Positions 1 to 7,861 are shown, counted from the first letter of the stretch. The stretch is DNA of 49,525 bases from an uncultured Sphingomonas sp. (GCF_937859915.1 NZ_CALMAW010000067.1:1-49525); one strand, 5' to 3'. Program-made: numbers and translations. Notes: generated from the sequence alone by a model not told the origin.

Positions 1-288
1 TTCGGGCAGCAGCGCGCGCAGCCCGGTCATCGCGCGATCGAGCGTGGCGCGACCGTCGGGTGACCAGTCGGTGCAGCGCCGCGCCGCCGGGCCGCCCGCG
101 GACGCCGAGACCAGCCCTGCGGCCACCGCGGCCTCGGGCAATTGCGCGAGCAGCACCGCATTGGCCGTGTCGATCGTCGCAAGCGACGGACAGCCGGGCG
201 CGCCCTGCGCAAAGCCGGGCGACGATCGCGCGAGCGCCACGCCCGCCGCCAGCATCGCCATCGCCTCGCGCCGCGTGCTCGCCGTCAC
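1..288 (-). CDS. DUF885-like secreted protein, N-terminal part (truncated by window edge)
   Basis: The minus strand is open from a GTG at 288 to the window edge (96 codons). The N-terminus has a short charged stretch (TRRE) and a hydrophobic core (AMAMLAAGVALA), like a Tat or Sec signal peptide. The segment after it (PEAAVAAGLVSA, then CTDWSPDG) resembles the start of DUF885 proteins, where a Thr/Gly-rich segment precedes a conserved D-x-S. DUF885 proteins are putative periplasmic metallopeptidases, but the catalytic part lies outside the window. The family call is tentative; that it is an exported protein is more secure. Confidence 0.5.
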   Translation of the reverse strand, partial: MTASTRREAMAMLAAGVALARSSPGFAQGAPGCPSLATIDTANAVLLAQLPEAAVAAGLVSASAGGPAARRCTDWSPDGRATLDRAMTGLRALLPE

Positions 289-354
289 TCATTCACCCTT
301 TTATTCCTGCAATAGGCTGGTGACATTGGCATCGATTGGGCGCAACATCCACGC

Positions 355-1089
355 ATGTTCAGGCTGGAAATGGATGGCCCCGTCGCGCGCGTCGTGATCG
401 ACCGGGGCGAGAAGCGCAACGCGATTCCGATCGGGTGCTGGAACGCGCTCGAAAAGCTGGTGGGCGAGGCGGCGAACAGTGAGGCCCGCCTGATCGTCAT
501 CACCTCGGCGGACCCGATCAGCTTCTGCGCGGGAGCGGACCTGTCCGAGCTGCCTGCACTCGTCGACGACGTCAAGAAACGCCACATCTTTCGCGGTGCG
601 ATGAACAGCGCGCTGGCGCGCGTCCGCGCGGTCACCAAGCCGACGCTGGCGCTGATCGAGGGCGGCTGCTTCGGCGCGGGCGTGTCGCTGGCGATGGCGT
701 GCGACATCCGCATCGCCAGCCCGCGCTCGAGCTATGCGATCACGCCGGCGCGTTTCGGCATCTCCTACCCGCAGCCCGATCTGTCGCGGCTCGCCGAGCT
801 GGTCGGCCCCGGCCAGGCGGCGCGGCTGCTCTACGGCGCCGAGACGATCGACGCCGCCGAGGCGCATCGCATCGGGCTGATCGAGATCGTCTCGACCGAG
901 CCGCGCATCGGTGCCGACATGATCGACCGGATCGCGGGCAATGCGCCCTACAGCCTGTGCGCGCTCAAGGCGACGCTGGCCGGGCGGTTCGGCGTCGACA
1001 AGCGCTTCGACGACGCCTTCGCCTCGCCCGATTTCGCCGAGGGCTGGCAGGCGTTCCGCAGCGGCCGCAAGCCCAGCTTCGGCGGATGA
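355..1089 (+). CDS. Enoyl-CoA hydratase/isomerase (crotonase) family protein, atypical active site
   Basis: A 244-residue crotonase-fold protein. The CoA and oxyanion-hole elements are visible: FCAGADLSEL (57-66) and GGCFGAG followed by SLAMACDI (103-118). In crotonases two glutamates do the chemistry, one in the GGGCE-L-AM motif and one in the QPE motif. Here those positions appear to be Ser111 and Ala132 (TPARFG), so classic water addition to enoyl-CoA is doubtful. It may be another crotonase activity (isomerase, hydrolase or lyase). Its stop overlaps the start of the next gene (ATGA), so the two are co-transcribed and probably translationally coupled. Confidence 0.85.
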   Translation: MFRLEMDGPVARVVIDRGEKRNAIPIGCWNALEKLVGEAANSEARLIVITSADPISFCAGADLSELPALVDDVKKRHIFRGAMNSALARVRAVTKPTLALIEGGCFGAGVSLAMACDIRIASPRSSYAITPARFGISYPQPDLSRLAELVGPGQAARLLYGAETIDAAEAHRIGLIEIVSTEPRIGADMIDRIAGNAPYSLCALKATLAGRFGVDKRFDDAFASPDFAEGWQAFRSGRKPSFGG

Positions 1090-1859
1090 GCGACGCCCGG
1101 GCGGAAGCCTGGACGGCGATCGACGGCAGGCGCGGCACGGGCGGATCGGCAACCGGCGGCATCCTGATCGTCGCGGATCACGCCTCCAATCATGTTCCTG
1201 CGGACATCGACCTGGGGGTCGACGCCGATGTCCTCACCCGCCATGTCGCGATCGACATCGGTGTCGCCCCGCTCGCCGAGGCGCTTTGCGGAAGGCTGGG
1301 GTGCACGGCGATCCTCGGCGGCGTGTCGCGGCTGGTCTGCGACTATAATCGCAGCGAGGCGGCGGCCGGTCTCGTGCCGCGGTCGAGCGACGGCATCGAC
1401 ATCCCGGGCAATGCGCTCGATGCCGACGGGCGGATGGTGCGGCTCGATCGCTTCTTCCGACCCTATCATACCGCGGTCGCCGCGGCGATCGCCGCGCAGC
1501 GGCCGGTGCTGCTGGTCTCGCTACACAGCTTCACGCCGCGGCTCGCGAGCCAGCCCGCGGACGAACGCCCGTGGCAGATCGGCATCCTCTACAATCGGGA
1601 CGAGCGCGCGGCGCGGATCGCGATCCCGCTGCTCGAGGCGGCCGGCGTCGTCACCGGCGACAACGAACCCTATTCGGGCCGGGTGCTCAACGCGACGATG
1701 GACCGTCACGGCGAGGCGGCGGGGCTGCCCTATCTCGGCATCGAGGTGCGACAGGATCAGATCGGCGATGCCGACGGCGTCGCGCGCTGGGCGGACCTGC
1801 TCGAGCCCGTGATCGGCGCGGCCTGGGACACGTTTGCGCGCGCGGCCGTTGCGGGATGA
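1086..1859 (+). CDS. N-formylglutamate amidohydrolase family protein
   Basis: A 257-residue protein of the N-formylglutamate amidohydrolase family (PF05013 type). Family motifs are visible: DHASNHVP near the N-terminus, SLHSFTP mid-protein, NEPYS, and a late LGIEVRQD. The family hydrolyses N-formyl-L-glutamate in histidine degradation, but many members stand outside hut operons and have unknown substrates; no hut gene is near here. The ATG at 1086 overlaps the upstream stop and fits the family N-terminus. The same frame stays open further upstream, but that is a shadow of the crotonase gene. Confidence 0.85.
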   Translation: MSDARAEAWTAIDGRRGTGGSATGGILIVADHASNHVPADIDLGVDADVLTRHVAIDIGVAPLAEALCGRLGCTAILGGVSRLVCDYNRSEAAAGLVPRSSDGIDIPGNALDADGRMVRLDRFFRPYHTAVAAAIAAQRPVLLVSLHSFTPRLASQPADERPWQIGILYNRDERAARIAIPLLEAAGVVTGDNEPYSGRVLNATMDRHGEAAGLPYLGIEVRQDQIGDADGVARWADLLEPVIGAAWDTFARAAVAG

Positions 1860-1890
1860 CGCGGCGGCGAGGCTCGCCTAAGGTGACGTC

Positions 1891-2268
1891 ATGAACCGAT
1901 TATCCGCATTGCTGCTCGTCCCGCTTGCGTTTGCCGGCTGCCACAAACGGGCCGGCGAGGCAACCGCGGAGGCCGCCGCGCATGGTGCGGTCGTGCCCTG
2001 CGCGCTCGGCGGGGCCAAGACGTTCAAGCCCGAATGCGCGGTCGAGCGGACCGTCGCGGGCGATGGGCTGATGCTGATCCTCCACCATCCCGATGGCGGC
2101 TTCCGCCGGCTGCTCGTCACCACCGACGGGCGCGGCGTGGTCACCGCCGACGGGTCGGACCAGGCGAGCGTCGCGGTGATCGATCCGGGCACGATCGAGG
2201 TGGCCGTCGGCGACGACCGCTACCATCTCCCCGCGACCGTCAAGGGGCAGAAGCTGCCGCAGCAATGA
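1891..2268 (+). CDS. Hypothetical lipoprotein
   Basis: A 125-residue protein starting MNRLSALLLVPLAFAGC, a short signal peptide with lipobox LAFAGC (Cys17 lipidated). It is therefore likely a periplasmic or outer-membrane lipoprotein. The mature part is small and beta-rich in appearance (HHPDGGFRRLLVTTDGRG, then VAVGDDRYHLP), with two further cysteines. I recognise no family. Its stop overlaps the start of the NAD(P)HX repair gene, so they share an operon. Confidence 0.8.
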   Translation: MNRLSALLLVPLAFAGCHKRAGEATAEAAAHGAVVPCALGGAKTFKPECAVERTVAGDGLMLILHHPDGGFRRLLVTTDGRGVVTADGSDQASVAVIDPGTIEVAVGDDRYHLPATVKGQKLPQQ

Positions 2269-3647
2269 GCGGCCGTCCGATCTTGACCGCGGCCGAGACG
2301 CGCGCCGCCGAGGACGCGATATTCGGGCGCGGCGTGTCGGTGAGCGCGCTGATGCAGCGCGCAGGCCACGCGGTGGCGGACATCGCCTGGGATCGGTTCG
2401 GGCCGCTCGAGACGCTGGTGCTGTGCGGACCGGGCAATAATGGCGGCGACGGCTATGTCGTCGCGCGGCGGCTGGCCGAGTGCGGCGTGCGCGTCCGCGT
2501 CGCGGCGTCGGGCGATCCCAAGACCGCGGCGGCGCAGGCGGCGCGTGCGGCCTGGGGCGGGACGGTAGAGACACTTTCCGACGCCCGGCCCGCGCCGCTG
2601 ACGATCGACGCGCTGTTCGGCACCGGCCTGTCGCGTCCGCTCGACGACGCGGTGGCGGGACCGGCCGGGCGATTGCTGGCGGCAGCCCGCCACCGCGTCG
2701 CCGTCGATCTGCCGAGCGGGCTTGCGACCGACGACGGTGCGGTACTCACCGAATTGCCGCCCGCCGACCTGACCGTCGCGCTCGGTGCGCTCAAGCGGAC
2801 GCACCGCCTCTTGCCGGGTGTCGCGCGCTGCGGCGACGTGGTCGTCGCCGACATCGGGTTCGGCGATGTCGCGAGCGACGTCACCGAGATCGGCCGCCCG
2901 CGCATCCCGGGGCCAGGCTTCGAGGCGAACAAATATAGCCGTGGCAAGGTGCTCGTCGTGGCGGGCGCGATGGCGGGCGCGACGATGCTGTCCGCGCTCG
3001 CCGCGCAGCGCGCCGGGGCGGGCTATGTCGAGCTGCTCGGCACGGCGGGTGGCGGCGAACCGCATGCGTTGGTCCGCCAGGCGTGGGACGACGGGGCGGT
3101 CGGCGACACGCGGATCGGTGGCATCGTGATCGGGCCGGGGCTGGGCACCGACGACGACTCCTATCGCCGGCTGATGCTCGCGATCGGCACGGGCAAGCCG
3201 CTGGTGATCGACGCCGACGCGGTCACTCTACTCGCCAGGCGCGGCCCGGAGCGGATCGAAGCGCCCGCGGTGCTCACCCCGCATGGCGGCGAATTCGTCC
3301 GGTTGTTCGGCAAGATCGCCGGCTCGGCGCTCGATCAGGCGCGCGAGGGCGCGCGGCGCTCGCGCGCGGTGGTGCTGCTCAAGGGCGCCTGCACCGTGGT
3401 TGCCCATCCCGACGGCCGCGCCGCGATCGATGCGCCGGCACCGGCCTGGCTGGCGAGCGCGGGGACAGGCGACGTGCTGTCGGGCATCCTCGGCACGATG
3501 CTGGCGCAGCTCGGCGACCCGTTCACGGCGGCGCAGGCGGCGGTGTGGCTTCACGCCGAGGCGGCGCGCCGCGCGGGGCCGGTGCTGATCGCCGACGATC
3601 TGGTCGCGCAACTCGGCGGCGTCGTGGCGGACTGCCTCGTCGCATAA
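2265..3647 (+). CDS. nnr: Bifunctional NAD(P)H-hydrate epimerase / ADP-dependent NAD(P)H-hydrate dehydratase
   Basis: A 460-residue two-domain metabolite-repair enzyme that restores damaged NADHX/NADPHX. The N-terminal YjeF-N epimerase half shows CGPGNNGGDGYVVARRL (about 50-66) and DALFGTGLSRP. The C-terminal dehydratase half shows KYSRGKVLVVAG, IGPGLGTD, LTPHGGEF and AGTGDVLSGILG, the last being the nucleotide-binding signature. The ATG at 2265 overlaps the lipoprotein stop; the frame is open further upstream only as a shadow. Its length matches the bacterial fused form. Confidence 0.95.
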   Translation: MSGRPILTAAETRAAEDAIFGRGVSVSALMQRAGHAVADIAWDRFGPLETLVLCGPGNNGGDGYVVARRLAECGVRVRVAASGDPKTAAAQAARAAWGGTVETLSDARPAPLTIDALFGTGLSRPLDDAVAGPAGRLLAAARHRVAVDLPSGLATDDGAVLTELPPADLTVALGALKRTHRLLPGVARCGDVVVADIGFGDVASDVTEIGRPRIPGPGFEANKYSRGKVLVVAGAMAGATMLSALAAQRAGAGYVELLGTAGGGEPHALVRQAWDDGAVGDTRIGGIVIGPGLGTDDDSYRRLMLAIGTGKPLVIDADAVTLLARRGPERIEAPAVLTPHGGEFVRLFGKIAGSALDQAREGARRSRAVVLLKGACTVVAHPDGRAAIDAPAPAWLASAGTGDVLSGILGTMLAQLGDPFTAAQAAVWLHAEAARRAGPVLIADDLVAQLGGVVADCLVA

Positions 3648-3654
3648 AGACCGC

Positions 3655-3738
3655 CGTCACTGCGGGGCGCGCCACGCCGCGGCAACCCGGTTCGGCGCGC
3701 GTGGTCCTGGATTGCTTCGCGTCGCGCGCCATCACGGG
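3655..3738. repeat. Degenerate intergenic palindrome (family F)
   Basis: The gap between the nnr gene and the methyltransferase holds CGTCACTGCGG and, about 55 bases on, CTGGATTGCTTCGCGTCGCG. This resembles a decayed copy of a common alphaproteobacterial palindrome whose arms read CATTGCGAGC and CTGGATTGCTTCGC. Only one copy is in the window, so the call rests on resemblance. Confidence 0.35.
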
Positions 3739-3808
3739 CGAGCTATGCGGCAGCTTGATTGGACAGTGGGGGTAGGGTCCGCGCCGGCTTGGTGATACGG
3801 GCACGCCG

Positions 3809-5062
3809 GTGACCGACCAGAACCCCATCGACCGCCCCGATCTGCCACCGACGTCGCCACCGGCGGAGGGGTTGGAAATCCTCCGTCTCAACGCCTCCGG
3901 GCTCGGCGTCACCGCGGACGGCTATGCGGTGGCGCTCGCGGCGCCCGGCGACAGCGTGACCACCGACGACATGATCCTGCCCGGCCCGCATCACCAGCCG
4001 CCACCCTGCCGTCACTTCCCGATCTGCGGCGGCTGCACGCTCCAGCATGTCGACGACGCGGCTTACGCTACTTTTTTGATCGATCGCATCGCGGGCTCGC
4101 TGAACTCGGTCGGCATCCGCACCGAGATCGCGACGCCGCATCTCTCCCCGCCGCGCACCCGCCGCCGCGCCTCGCTACGCGCCGAGCGCAGCGGCAAGCG
4201 CATCCTGCTCGGCTTCAACGAGGCGCGCAGCCGGCGCGTCGTCGACCTCGCCGAATGCTGGATCCTGCGCCCCGAGCTGTTCGCGCTGCTGGCACCGGTG
4301 CGCGGGCTGCTCGCAAGACTGCTGCCCGACCGGCGCACCGCCGGCGTCGAGCTCGCGCTCGTCGACCAGGGCGTCGACCTGCTGATCAGCGGGATCGATC
4401 CCGACGGTCTGATGGCGATCGAGGCGATGACGGACTTTGCGCAAGCGCACCGCCTCGCCCGTCTGTCGATCGATTCGGGGCAGGGACCCGAAGCCCGCTG
4501 GGAGCCCGAGCCGGTGACCGCGACACTCGGCGGGGTCGCGGTCCCGCTTCCCGCGGGCGGCTTCCTCCAGGCGACCGAGGATGGCGAGGCGGCGCTCCTC
4601 GCGGTGGTGCGCGACGCGGTCGGCGACGCGAAGACGGTCGCCGACCTGTTCACCGGGCTCGGCACCTTCGCGCTGCCGCTGTCGCGGTCGGCGCGTGTGC
4701 TCGCGGCAGAGAGCGACCGCGCGGCGATCCTGTCGCTGAAAGGCGCGGCGGCGCGCGCGGGCCGACCATTGGTCGCCGATCATCGCGATCTGTTCCGGAG
4801 GCCCTATACGGCGGCCGAACTGTCGCGCTTCGATGCGGTGGTGCTCGATCCGCCGCGCGCGGGCGCCCGCGAGCAGGTCGCCGAGCTCGCGCAGGCGACG
4901 TGCGGACGGATCGCCTATGTGTCGTGCAACCCGTCAACCTTCGCGCGCGACGCGCGGACCTTGGCCGATGGTGGCTGGCGGCTCGAACAGGTCACGCCAG
5001 TCGGACAATTCCGCTGGTCGACGCATGTCGAGCTCGCGGCGCGCTTTGTGCGCGAGTCCTAG
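3809..5062 (+). CDS. Class I SAM-dependent RNA m5U methyltransferase (TrmA/RlmD family)
   Basis: A 417-residue RNA uridine-C5 methyltransferase. A [4Fe-4S] ligand set is visible: Cys67, Cys73 and Cys76 in PCRHFPICGGC, plus Cys150. The SAM-binding motif is DLFTGLGTFALP (279-290), and DPPRAG sits at 348-353. The catalytic Cys373 lies in SCNPSTFARD and the base Glu407 in STHVE. The Fe-S cluster points to 23S rRNA enzymes of the RlmC/RlmD type rather than TrmA, but the target base cannot be read from sequence. The start is a GTG at 3809. It stands alone, followed by a repeat. Confidence 0.9.
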   Translation: MTDQNPIDRPDLPPTSPPAEGLEILRLNASGLGVTADGYAVALAAPGDSVTTDDMILPGPHHQPPPCRHFPICGGCTLQHVDDAAYATFLIDRIAGSLNSVGIRTEIATPHLSPPRTRRRASLRAERSGKRILLGFNEARSRRVVDLAECWILRPELFALLAPVRGLLARLLPDRRTAGVELALVDQGVDLLISGIDPDGLMAIEAMTDFAQAHRLARLSIDSGQGPEARWEPEPVTATLGGVAVPLPAGGFLQATEDGEAALLAVVRDAVGDAKTVADLFTGLGTFALPLSRSARVLAAESDRAAILSLKGAAARAGRPLVADHRDLFRRPYTAAELSRFDAVVLDPPRAGAREQVAELAQATCGRIAYVSCNPSTFARDARTLADGGWRLEQVTPVGQFRWSTHVELAARFVRES

Positions 5063-5074
5063 CGGTGCTCATCA

Positions 5075-5166
5075 CCGTCATTCCCGCGAAGGCGGGAATC
5101 CATAAACGCCGCGTCCGATGATCAAGCGCCGCGTCTATGGATCCCGGATCATGTCCGGGATGACGG
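5075..5166. repeat. Intergenic palindrome family A, copy 1
   Basis: Composite palindrome: CATTCCCGCGAAGGCGGGAAT hairpin at the left, ATCCCGGATCATGTCCGGGAT hairpin at the right, bounded by CGTCAT and ATGACG and joined by a CCAT...ATGG middle. Other copies are at 28285 (reversed order of hairpins), 33329 and 39214. It lies between the methyltransferase and entericidin genes, which converge, so it may also end transcription. Confidence 0.8.
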
Positions 5167-5193
5167 GAGGAGAAAAGCGGACGTTTCTCCGAC

Positions 5194-5337
5194 TCAGTGG
5201 TTCTGCCGGTTGCCGTCGGGATCGTGCGAGAAGACGCGGCCGACCGATTTGGCATCCTCGCCCGCGCCGTGAACCGTATTGCAGGCCGTCACGAGCAAAG
5301 CGCTCGCCAGCAAGGCCAATGTCGTGATCGTTCGCAT
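5194..5337 (-). CDS. Entericidin-like small lipoprotein
   Basis: A 47-residue protein with a signal peptide and lipobox (LLVTAC, Cys19), then NTVHGAGEDAKSVG, the conserved mature core of the entericidin A/B family. Entericidins are tiny cell-envelope lipoproteins, stress-induced in several proteobacteria. The start at 5337 is preceded by AAGGGAAA. The longer open frame upstream is a shadow of the gene to the right. The start region lies in a 12-bp inverted repeat (see 5342-5390). Confidence 0.85.
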   Translation of the reverse strand: MRTITTLALLASALLVTACNTVHGAGEDAKSVGRVFSHDPDGNRQNH

Positions 5338-5341
5338 GAAT

Positions 5342-5390
5342 TTCCCTTCGCGGTCCGCGGCAGCATAGCGCGACGGCCCCGCGAAGGGAA
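5342..5390 (-). promoter_or_regulatory. Perfect 12-bp inverted repeat over the entericidin ribosome binding site
   Basis: TTCCCTTCGCGG at 5342-5353 is exactly complementary to CCGCGAAGGGAA at 5379-5390. On the minus transcript the 3' arm contains the AAGGGAA ribosome binding site, ending four bases before the ATG. A hairpin would hide the site. It also lies 11 bases past the stop of the preceding minus gene (5402), so it could instead be a terminator, but no U-run follows. Confidence 0.55.
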
Positions 5391-5401
5391 TCGGTCCTGT
5401 C

Positions 5402-6460
5402 CTAGTCGGCGAACAGCTTGGCGAAGCTGCGCTTGGCGCGCTGCTTCCAGTGGCCGCGGTGATAGGCGTCGGAGGCGAGCAGCGGCAGCACCGAGGTGGC
5501 CTCCGCGAACACCATCTGCTCGAGCGCGGTGTTGACCTTGCCCCAGCTTGCGGCCTCCTGCAGCGTCGAGGACGAGCAGGCGCCGTCGCGCACGTCGGCG
5601 ACGGTGATCTGGATCGCGTATTTGTGCACCTCGACGTCGTCATGGCCGAGGATCTCGGCGCAGACGACGGTGTCCTGCACGAAATTCTTCGGGACCCCGC
5701 CGCCGATCATCAGCAGCCCGGTGGTGCCGGCCTTGATCTTGATGTCGGTAAGCTCGCGGAAGTCGGCGATGCTGTCGAGCGTCATATAGGCCTTGCCCGC
5801 CTTGACCGCGTCGACCTGGTGCTTGACCAGACCGAAGCCCGCCGAGCTGTCGGTGAAGGCCGGGCAGAAGATCGGCACGTCATGCTCGTAGCAGAGCTTG
5901 ACGAGGCTGTTGTCCTTCTTGCCGTGCTCGACCAGATACTTGCCCATCTGCTTGATGAATGCACGCGAGCTGTACGGCTTGGCCTCGAGCGTCTCGGCGA
6001 TCTCGAAGATGGTGTGGTCGACGTTCTGGAGCGCGACCTCGTCGATATAGGTGTCGTAGATGCGGTCGATGTAGAGCGAGCGCAGCGTGTCGTCGTCGGG
6101 GATCTCGAGCGCCTGATAATGTTTGTGGCCGAGGCCTTCGAAGAAATCCATGTCGACGATCGAGGCGCCGGTCGCGACGATCGCGTCGACCATGTTGTTG
6201 CGGACCAGTTCGGCATAGAGGTCCATGCAGCCGCCGGCGCTCGTCGAGCCCGCGATGACGAGGATCACCGAGCAATCGGGGTCCGCCAGCATCTGGTTGT
6301 AGATGTCGGTGGCGCGGCCGAGATCGCGCGAGGTGAAGCTCATCTTCTTCATCGCATCGACGATCGGGCGCGCGTCGAAGCTGGTGATGTCGATATGCTC
6401 GACGGTGGTCGACAGCAGCTCCGCCTTGCGGGTGTCGTTGATCGGGGACTCGGTGTTCAT
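5402..6460 (-). CDS. Deoxyhypusine synthase-like protein (probable polyamine enzyme)
   Basis: A 352-residue member of the deoxyhypusine synthase fold family. Conserved features include the NAD-binding IAGSTSAGGC (69-78), ATGAS, and SWGK (305-308), whose Lys308 matches the Schiff-base lysine of deoxyhypusine synthase. Bacteria lack eIF5A, so bacterial homologues are thought to use small amines, for example forming homospermidine from putrescine. It follows a PLP decarboxylase in the same direction, which supports a polyamine role. ATG 6460 was chosen (AAAGG eight bases upstream) over a TTG at 6475. Confidence 0.85.
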   Translation of the reverse strand: MNTESPINDTRKAELLSTTVEHIDITSFDARPIVDAMKKMSFTSRDLGRATDIYNQMLADPDCSVILVIAGSTSAGGCMDLYAELVRNNMVDAIVATGASIVDMDFFEGLGHKHYQALEIPDDDTLRSLYIDRIYDTYIDEVALQNVDHTIFEIAETLEAKPYSSRAFIKQMGKYLVEHGKKDNSLVKLCYEHDVPIFCPAFTDSSAGFGLVKHQVDAVKAGKAYMTLDSIADFRELTDIKIKAGTTGLLMIGGGVPKNFVQDTVVCAEILGHDDVEVHKYAIQITVADVRDGACSSSTLQEAASWGKVNTALEQMVFAEATSVLPLLASDAYHRGHWKQRAKRSFAKLFAD

Positions 6461-6484
6461 GGCATGACCTTTCAAGGCAAGCCT

Positions 6485-6561
6485 GTTCCCCGGCGAACGC
6501 CGGGGCCCAGAGCTTCAGGCGCCGCGCGTGCGGGCCTGGGCCCCGGCGTTCGCCGGGGAAC
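6485..6561. repeat. Intergenic palindrome family B, copy 1
   Basis: Two hairpins in mirror order: GTTCCCCGGCGAACGCCGGGG at the left and its near mirror CCCCGGCGTTCGCCGGGGAAC at the right, with GCCCAG...CTGGGC inside. It lies between the decarboxylase and the deoxyhypusine-synthase-like gene of one operon, so it could act as an mRNA stabiliser or partial terminator. Other copies are a half copy at 35151 and a full one at 40789. Confidence 0.8.
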
Positions 6562-6584
6562 GGTAGGGATTAGGTGACCGTCTC

Positions 6585-7805
6585 TTACAGCTTGATGACG
6601 CGGCCGGCCACCTTCGCCGGCGCGGCGCGCTCGACGTAGAGACTGGTCATCGGCTCGTCCTCGACCACCACCGTCTCGTCGCTGGTGAAGCCGTTGAAGG
6701 CGGTGCGCATCGCGCAGCCATAGGCGCCAAGCATGCCGATCTCGATGAAGTCGCCTGCTGCTGTGTCGGCGGGCAGCTCGAACGGGCCGGCCATGCGATC
6801 CATGTCGTCGCAGGTGGGACCGTAGAAGCTGAAGCCGATGTTCCGCGCATGGCTGTCGGGTTCGCGCAGCAGGCTGACCGGGAAGCGCCAGCCGATGTGC
6901 GCGGCGTCGAACAGCGCGCCATAGGCACCGTCGTTGATATACAGCTCGTCGCCGCGACGCCGCTCGACGCGGACCAGCAGCGAGGCATATTCCGCCGACA
7001 GAGCGCGGCCGGGCTCGCACCACAGCTCGGCCGAATAGGACACCGGCAGGCTCTCGAACGCCTCGTGGATCGTGCGGAAATAGCGATCGAGCGGCGGCGG
7101 CTCCATCCCCGGATAGGAGGAGGGGAAGCCCCCGCCGACGTCGATCACGTCGACGGTGACCGCCGCCGAGACGATCGCCGCGCGCACGCGCGCCATCGCG
7201 TCCGAATAGGCCTGCGGGCTCATCGCCTGGCTGCCGACGTGGAAGCAGATACCGAGCGCGTCGGCGACCTGGCGAGCCGCCATCAGCAGCGGCGCCGCAT
7301 CGGCGAGGTCGACGCCGAATTTGGACGCGAGGCTGAGTTTGGAGTGATCCGACGACACGCGCAGGCGGACGCACAGCGTCAGGTCGGTGGCGCCGTCGGT
7401 GGCGCGCACGATCTTGTCGAGCTCTTCCTGGCTGTCGAGCGAGAAGGTACGGACACCATGCGTGGCATAGGCCTCGCGGATCGCTTCCTCGGCCTTGACC
7501 GGGTGCATGAAGCACAAGGTCGCATCGGGAAGCGTGCGCGCGACGAGACGCACCTCGGCGATCGAGGCGACGTCGTAATGCGTGATGCCACCCTCCCACA
7601 GCGTCTCCAAGAGCGCGGGGGACGGATTCGCCTTCACGGCATAGAGCGAGCGACCCGGGAACTTCTCCGAAAAGAAGCGGGCGGCGCGCCGCGCAGCGTG
7701 CGGGCGGATAAGCGTGACCGGTTGTACCGGACGCGCCTTGGCGATCTCAAGGACGGAAACGGCCTTGTTGGGGGCTACCCCCAGCGCGCGATGATGCTTG
7801 TGCAA
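6585..7805 (-). CDS. Fold-type III PLP decarboxylase (ornithine/lysine decarboxylase)
   Basis: A 406-residue alanine-racemase-fold decarboxylase. The PLP lysine is Lys58 in YAVKANPSP; HVGSQ (189-193), GGGFPS, CEPGR (263-267) and FYGPTCDD (327-334, catalytic Cys332) are all present. Such enzymes convert ornithine to putrescine or lysine to cadaverine; specificity cannot be told from sequence, though the speF-like leader favours ornithine. The start is TTG at 7805, with GGAGG nine bases upstream; no in-frame ATG or GTG fits better. It forms an operon with the deoxyhypusine-synthase-like gene. Confidence 0.92.
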   Translation of the reverse strand: MHKHHRALGVAPNKAVSVLEIAKARPVQPVTLIRPHAARRAARFFSEKFPGRSLYAVKANPSPALLETLWEGGITHYDVASIAEVRLVARTLPDATLCFMHPVKAEEAIREAYATHGVRTFSLDSQEELDKIVRATDGATDLTLCVRLRVSSDHSKLSLASKFGVDLADAAPLLMAARQVADALGICFHVGSQAMSPQAYSDAMARVRAAIVSAAVTVDVIDVGGGFPSSYPGMEPPPLDRYFRTIHEAFESLPVSYSAELWCEPGRALSAEYASLLVRVERRRGDELYINDGAYGALFDAAHIGWRFPVSLLREPDSHARNIGFSFYGPTCDDMDRMAGPFELPADTAAGDFIEIGMLGAYGCAMRTAFNGFTSDETVVVEDEPMTSLYVERAAPAKVAGRVIKL

Positions 7806-7810
7806 TTCAA

Positions 7811-7861
7811 GGGACCTCCAGGGGTAGTTTCACCGAGAGCTGCCTTGCGGTTGGAAGTCCC
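7811..7861 (-). promoter_or_regulatory. speF-type leader RNA: stem pairing with the decarboxylase ribosome binding site
   Basis: On the minus transcript GGGACTTCC (7861-7853) can pair over its whole length with GGAGGTCCC (7819-7811), with one G-U pair. The second arm contains the GGAGG ribosome binding site of the decarboxylase. The 33-base loop holds ACCGCAAGG and CTCTCGGTGAAAC, in which ACCG and CGGT can form an inner stem. Position and motifs agree with the alphaproteobacterial speF leader motif (Rfam), which precedes ornithine decarboxylase genes. The family match is from memory and was not run. Confidence 0.65.

Noticed and set aside
5450..6577. 375-codon plus-strand frame opposite the deoxyhypusine-synthase-like gene
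   Set aside because: Antisense shadow; the minus strand has clear conserved motifs and a ribosome binding site.
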